NCBI GenBank assembly: GCA_003508605.1
Contig: DNUB01000027.1
Location: 1-5,949, forward strand
Direction: 5' to 3'
Length of the DNA stretch: 5,949 bases
Origin: Oscillospiraceae bacterium
GTDB taxonomy: Bacteria; Bacillota; Clostridia; Oscillospirales; Ruminococcaceae
This document shows positions 5,851 to 5,949 of the stretch, piece by piece (the first letter of the stretch is position 1; each line of letters starts with the position of its first letter). The notes beneath the pieces were generated by a model. It saw nothing but the letters and a program-made list of their open reading frames with translations. It was not told where the DNA came from and ran no database searches. The position numbers and the translations under genes are program-made.

Positions 5851-5893
5851 GCTGCCGCATTAAAGGGCGGCTGCCAAAAACAAAGATTTTGGC
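5851..5893 (+). other. Two adjoining inverted repeats after ntpE
   Basis: GCTGCCGC (5851-5858) and GCGGCTGC (5867-5874) form a stem with one T-T mismatch. Immediately after, GCCAAAA (5873-5879) and TTTTGGC (5887-5893) form a perfect seven-base stem around a seven-base loop. GCCCT (5841-5845) can also pair with AGGGC (5864-5868), competing with the first stem. No T run follows the GC stem on either strand, so a standard intrinsic terminator is not supported. These may mark the 3' end or a processing point of the six-gene transcript. Confidence 0.4.
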
Positions 5894-5916
5894 GATATTC
5901 CTATTGACAGTATAAT
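5889..5916 (+). promoter_or_regulatory. Candidate promoter beside the second repeat copy
   Basis: A perfect TATAAT (5911-5916) is preceded at 16 bases by TTGGCG (5889-5894, 4/6 to TTGACA). A TTGACA at 5904-5909 is too close to act as its -35. Transcription would begin around 5923, inside the second repeat copy, and run out of the window, presumably toward the missing ATPase genes. Confidence 0.4.
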
Positions 5917-5917
5917 T

Positions 5918-5949
5918 AAAATCCGGATGTCCCCCGCCTTTTGCGGCAA
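5918..5949 (+). repeat. Dispersed direct repeat, copy 2 (cut by window end)
   Basis: It matches 163-194 at 29 of 32 positions in the same orientation and reaches the last base of the window, so its right boundary is unknown. It ends in the small palindrome TTGCGGCAA, where copy 1 reads TTGCAGTAA. It begins directly after the TATAAT element. Confidence 0.85.

Noticed and set aside
5851..5880. Intrinsic terminator after ntpE
   Set aside because: The GC stem is followed by A residues, not T, and the minus-strand reading also lacks a T run.
163..5949. Composite transposon or CRISPR formed by the repeats
   Set aside because: There is no transposase, no terminal inverted ends or target duplication, and only two copies several kilobases apart around ordinary operon genes.

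Overview
The window carries most of a V/A-type (vacuolar/archaeal-type) rotary ATPase operon, all on the + strand. The host looks like a gut-type clostridial Firmicute (Ruminococcus/Oscillospiraceae-like). That rests on moderate GC content, GGAGG-type ribosome binding sites, the clostridial style of the proteins (notably a proteolipid with a two-segment N-terminal extension) and tight operon packing. The taxonomic call is an inference; no marker gene is present.

Layout. Positions 1-160 are very AT-rich with no gene and hold the best promoter candidate (95-123). Positions 163-444 form a GC-richer, strongly foldable leader of about 280 bases that begins with a repeat. Then come six genes: subunit G/H (445-783), C (786-1811), I (1904-4252), K (4408-4848), F (4873-5181) and E (5226-5807). 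The tail, 5808-5949, has two inverted repeats, a TATAAT-type promoter candidate and a second copy of the leader repeat, cut by the window edge.

How the genes work together. K builds the membrane rotor ring and I is the static membrane half-channel. C couples the central shaft to the ring and F is part of the shaft. E and G/H form the peripheral stalks joining the catalytic head to I. The head subunits A and B and shaft subunit D are not in the window; they may lie just downstream, behind the second repeat copy.

Most notable observations. (1) Subunit I is about 130 residues longer than usual. The extra block, in the loop before the last two membrane helices, aligns without gaps over 70 residues to its own N-terminal lobe (141-210 versus 579-648), which looks like an internal domain duplication. 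(2) A repeat of at least 32 bases (29/32 identical) flanks the six-gene block in direct orientation and opens a leader rich in competing hairpins. (3) Subunit K has a 62-residue N-terminal extension ending in a signal-peptidase-like AFA site, before a single c-type hairpin with one ion-binding Glu.
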